Source: Smittia aterrima (Eukaryota; Arthropoda; Insecta; Diptera; Chironomidae). Taken from it: 64,000 nucleotides of DNA. Location: the NCBI GenBank assembly GCA_033063855.1, contig CP093830.1, positions 15,500,854 to 15,564,853 on the forward strand. The letters are read 5' to 3'. The position numbers were made by a program, and so were the translations under genes. Shown here piece after piece: positions 59,892 through 64,000 of this stretch (position 1 is its first letter; each line of letters begins with the position of its first letter). A model generated the notes under the pieces. It worked only from the letters and a program-made list of their open reading frames with translations. It ran no database searches and was not told the origin of the DNA.

Positions 59892-62800
59892 TCAGAACCA
59901 GTACGTTAGCTGCATTGCGCCAAGATCTCCAGTTTTTTGCGTGTCCATGACACTTTGCTGTCGCGCTAGTTTTTTCATCGTTTGACGTCGTACGGGTCGT
60001 TTTCCCTCAAGCGGTGTTTTCTCATCGAGCTGAGATCGAAATGACACCGTTTGGTTCATTTCAATGTTCACTTCATCTTCCCTCGATAAATCCTCATACG
60101 ATCCGCTAGTCGATAATTCAGGTACAATTGGAATGCATCTCATACAATCGTCCATGCTCCAATTCTTTCCAAATTCCTCGCCCTCTTCGAGTGTTTGAGG
60201 AAGTCGATGGTGGAGCGTCTCAGGCAATCTTAATCCTGTAAATCCGCCTGCAATAACAACACCTCCCATTATAACTAAAGGCAGTCGCAAGTTCTCCTTT
60301 CCCAAGTAAGTGATAAATGGTATTATGATAAGTCCCAAACCACCGACATAGCTCGAAAAGCCAATACCCACTCCTCTGGCTTGCGTTGGATAAAGTTCAC
60401 CAGCAAAGGGATAAATTATTAAGAAAGATCCACAAATCATTGACTTGGACAGCAGGTAGAGGACCAGGGTTTCTGTTTCGGAGTCCTCTGGTAATAAAAC
60501 AGTGATTACGCACATTATGCCACCTAAAATCATCAGCTGAAAGAAAATGATTTTCAAGAATTTCCTCTACTCTCTTATTATAAGAGGTTAAAGCAAACAC
60601 TCACTAAACACATTGGCCAACGTCGTCCGAAGCGATCCATCACATACCAGCAAAGAGCATAGCTTGGTAGCTCAACTAACGACGACAAAAAGAAACTCAG
60701 CGGCGGATTCGTTCCCAAGCTTGGGCCATAATAAGACAATCCCAGATAAACGGTCTCATTTGCAAACCAATTAAGGGTGATGAGAAAAGTTTTCATCCTC
60801 ATGTTGGGAGTTCTTGAAAAAATAAAACGATTTGAAGTTGGAGAGAGAGTGAGATAGAAAGGTGAATAAGTCAGAAGGAGGGGGATGAGAGCATAGTGAA
60901 TTAGTCAGCAATAATTCAAGTTGAGAAGACAATTTTCTATTTGAGGAGATTGGGGATGAAGAGAAAGAAGACACAAAAGAGGTTGAAGGATTCTATAAGC
61001 TCAGCATGACGTAAACATCTTAAATGATGCTAAAGTCTCGCATTTCAAGAAAGTAGTTAATTGAAGATTCCTAAACTAAGACTTGAGTCACGAAAAGCTC
61101 TTTCTCTCCTTCTCTCTCTTTTCTATACTTACTTGCACAAATCCATTGCTCCGATGTTATGTTCGACTCGTTTCTTTTTCCGATTCTTCTCTTGTAAAAC
61201 TCTTTCCTCTAACTTGCTATGAAAAGTTTCTGGAAACTCTTTGCCGTTGACTCTCGCCATAGTTTCAAGTACTTTAAGTGCATCTTCGAGTTTTCCTTTA
61301 GCTAGAAGCCACCGTGGACTCTCCGGCATGATTAGGATGTAGAAGAAGTAAAGCAAAAATGGTACGGACGTGACTAAGCTAAGCACAAACCAATCATGGA
61401 CGAGCGTCGTCACTACCGCAAGTCCCATTAGACCGAACGTGTAAAATGTACAGGTCATTACAGTCACAAAAGAACGATAGTTTGGCCCAACAAGTTCTAG
61501 TGCTGAAATTAAATAAAGGAAGAAATGTTTTTTTTTCATTTTTCGCTTTGTTTTCGGTCACACACCATCCCCCAATTGTCGGTAACAAATTAGAGCTCAA
61601 TTCTTTACCGATAATAAAGGGAATTTGGTAAACAGCTGGTATCGTTGTGCCGACGATTATCCGACTGAAAGCCCACATTCCGAAACTCGTGCTGAACGCT
61701 GTAAGGAAACTGCCAAAGAGCAAAGTTGCTAAACATGAAAAATATGAAAATCTCCGTCCATAACGATCGTTAAGAACCCCAAATAAATAAACGCCAATAG
61801 GGCCACCGACGTTGAGTGCCACGAGCCCGAGCGTTGGATAAATGTCCTTCTCACACACCAAGTCAAACTGCGTGGGTAAGATTCAAGTAAGAAATGAAAT
61901 AAAAAAGAATTGGAGTTTCCTTTCTTTCTTTCCCTAAGTACAACTTGAGCTTAAGAAAGAGAAAGAGCGAGAAAATTCGTTTCTTACATCAATAACAATC
62001 GAGGACTGCACATCTGTTTTGTTATATTCCCAGCCTTTGTCACAGTTCTGCAAAGGCCACGACTCATTCGGTACAAGTGAATCAATATCGGCATCCTGGA
62101 GGATTAAATTCCAATCAACAGCATACCGTCTACATTTATCATACACCTGTTCTCCTCCATTTTTCTGCAGTCGATTGAGGGTGCAAAAGAAAAAGAAAAG
62201 AAAGAAATCGAAATTGAATTTAGTTAAGCTTTGCCGTTGCACAATGGACGAGTTCACAGACATCGGCTGCGATTTATTTTGGATCGATTTACGGAGAAAT
62301 TGGATTTTAATATTTTTCGGGCTGCTCTCGCCTTCGTAGTCTCGGTTTTTCTTGATCGTTTACAGTTGCTAGATGTGAATTTATGACTTTCAAAAATCTC
62401 AAAGTTCCAAAACTTTAATGGTTTTCAGGAAAATGAGAGCAGAGTATAAATAAAATGCTGCAGCAGCTCAAACATTTCATGATAAGAAACAGCAATCAAA
62501 AACAGAAGTTCAAATTGAATTCTCAACAAACTCTATTGAACCTTTAATTAATACAGCAACTGTATCGATAAACCTTTAAGCGCTTTAATGTTGCAGGTTC
62601 ATATACAATTTGTGCAATGATGTGGAAATCACGTGCGTTGATGGATTTTAAATGATTCTGAAGCACTTGAGCTGTTACAGTCCAATAAGCATTAAAATAA
62701 TTGCAGAAGCGTGCTGAGTTACGCAACGAGAGGCGAGAAAGCGTCATTGTTTGTCATTCCAACACTTTGTTTGAAGACGATTATCCTGTTTCAATCTCAT

Positions 62801-63327
62801 GAGCTTATGTAGGAACGCTTATAATCGCTCAAACTAAAAACTTATCGAACTCAATTTACCTTCACCAACCAGATATGAGCTCAATATTGCTTCGACAACG
62901 CCGTAAATTTTCATATTACAACGACTATTAAAATTTCACTCACCTCAATTAGAGGGATCGATAAGAACTTTCTCTGAACGGCCGTCGTAAAGTTTTGCAG
63001 CTCAGGAACTTGGCACCAGAATTCTTCGGGGGTATCTGTTGAATACAAGTGTATACAGTACAAGCAAGAAAGGGAGAGACAGGAGATGAGAGGAAGGCGA
63101 TAATAAAGTGGAGCCGAGAGCAACAACATTTTATAGCCTTCACCCTCTCCCTTGTTGCTCTCTCGATCGAGCCACTCGTTTAAATGCTAACCGGCCATAA
63201 AAATTTGATTAAAAGCACAGAATCCGCAGGGTATACAGGCTGGTAGGCAAATGAACCAAAGCAGTAGCTTTTGATATTTCCCGAACTCGCCAATCGACGG
63301 CAACAGCTCGTCGAGATCGAACGGCTC
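59892..63327 (-). CDS. SLC22 organic cation transporter, carcinine transporter-like (5' end missing)
   Basis: Seven minus-strand exons (63192-63327, 62944-63035, 61988-62164, 61609-61867, 61133-61502, 60605-60812, 59892-60536), all with GT-AG introns in one frame, give 628 residues without the first few codons; the start codon exon was not found. The sequence begins EPFDLDELLPSIGEFGKYQ, then TM1 and a large Cys-containing extracellular loop (EEFWCQVPEL, YDKCRRYAVDW, CDKGWEY). TM2-TM3 follow with the major-facilitator signature NDRYGRR, then PESPRWLLAKGK before the central cytoplasmic loop, MDRFGRRWP in the C-terminal half, and GELYPTQARGVG before TM11. The cytoplasmic tail is long (LPETLHHRLPQTLEEGEEF...). 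SLC22 proteins move organic cations, carnitine or amines across the plasma membrane; the loop and tail motifs resemble the fly carcinine transporter CarT, which recycles histamine conjugates at photoreceptors. Family is certain, orthology probable. Confidence 0.9.
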
Positions 63328-64000
63328 CTAAAAAAAATTAAAAACGTTAATTACACAATTTTGTTTGACGATTTAAAATTTCAATTTTTTAATTATCATC
63401 TCATTTTCATCACCACACTATCGGAACAAAAACTGAATCAATGGAACAAAAATATATTTTCCGGAAAACGCGATTAAATGAGTTTTTGTGTTTGAAATGA
63501 GGTTTGTGGCTTCGAGTGATGTCGACTAAACGAGACAGAAAATTTCCAAAAGCACCGCAGCAACCAGTGATTGTTTCATTTGTGCAATTTGCTGCTAACG
63601 CGATGTAACAACGTTTTGAGAGTAATCTTGTTTTAGTTGATTGACGCGCTGAAGCTTCTTGCTTGTTGCTTCATAACAAATCCACTTAAAACTTTATCCA
63701 TGACACCGGAAAACAGCTAAGATGCACAGACGTCGTGCATAATAAAACAAAAACTTAATTTCCATCGATCGATTTATGGGTTGCATTTTGACGAAACGAA
63801 TTTCAAAGTTGAATATAGGAAGCGAAGCTTTTTCTAATGAATAATAAATAAACTTCGCCAACTTTTAATTATTCTCGCTTTGTTGGAAATGAATTGAAAT
63901 ATTTTGCGCTGAAGAGAAATGCATCGAACGAGAATTTTAGTCCCATTGGGCAGTAAACAGACTGAAACTACAAATGAAATTAAAAATTCCATTCATTCTG
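63328..64000. other. Probable 5' intron of the SLC22 gene
   Basis: Begins at the acceptor (minus-strand TTTTTTTAG) of the first recognised SLC22 exon. No clear start-codon exon with a frame-compatible donor could be identified; the N-terminal exon may lie beyond the window. Confidence 0.5.

Overview
The window is nuclear DNA from an insect, most likely a nematoceran fly (midge or mosquito-like). It is AT-rich and has short spliceosomal introns (45-125 bp is common). The recognisable genes have arthropod family members: a peptidoglycan recognition protein, an NR2E nuclear receptor resembling Hr83, a gluzincin aminopeptidase N, an alpha2-adrenergic-like octopamine receptor and an SLC22 carcinine-type transporter. 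No organism assignment beyond this is claimed.

Layout. 1-410: 3' end of a PGRP gene (+). 4491-5561: three-exon NR2E-type nuclear receptor (+). 10436-11804: four-exon secreted protein with an acidic pro-region and a C-terminal domain that looks like avidin/streptavidin (+). 16202-16656: small secreted or GPI-anchored helical protein (-). 17.9-21.7 kb: a cluster of decayed mobile DNA, with two Tc1/mariner-type elements (each with inverted repeats and TA flanks), a tRNA-like remnant, a tRNA-derived SINE candidate and a 55-bp perfect copy of an intron/exon junction of the next gene. 22245-26361: twelve-exon aminopeptidase N (+). 37951-38601: first coding exon of the octopamine receptor (+); its remaining exons were not found, so much of the right half may be its intron. 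59892-63327: seven coding exons of an SLC22 transporter on the opposite strand, start codon not found.

Between the genes lie four structured non-autonomous elements forming two pairs. The pair at 30171-31529 and 43503-43978 shares termini (ATAGATAAC-type, 7-bp direct flanking repeats) but carries different cargo: a decamer tandem array in one and a mirror-symmetric ladder of eight small hairpins in the other. The pair at 39095-40070 and 52962-54037 are long fold-back elements with shared outer ends (GG...GTGATTTC[G/C]AAGGAA), perfect 9-bp target duplications and different palindromic AT-rich arms; the second has a short ORF in its loop that may be a scrap of MULE-type transposase. A smaller TA-flanked MITE candidate (54054-54349) sits beside it.

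The genes do not form an operon or a single pathway: PGRP (immunity), aminopeptidase (probably gut digestion), octopamine receptor and carcinine-type transporter (neural amine signalling and recycling) appear to be independent transcription units. All exon structures come from reading frame continuity across GT-AG (twice GC-AG) junctions and recognised protein motifs; no transcript data or database search was available.
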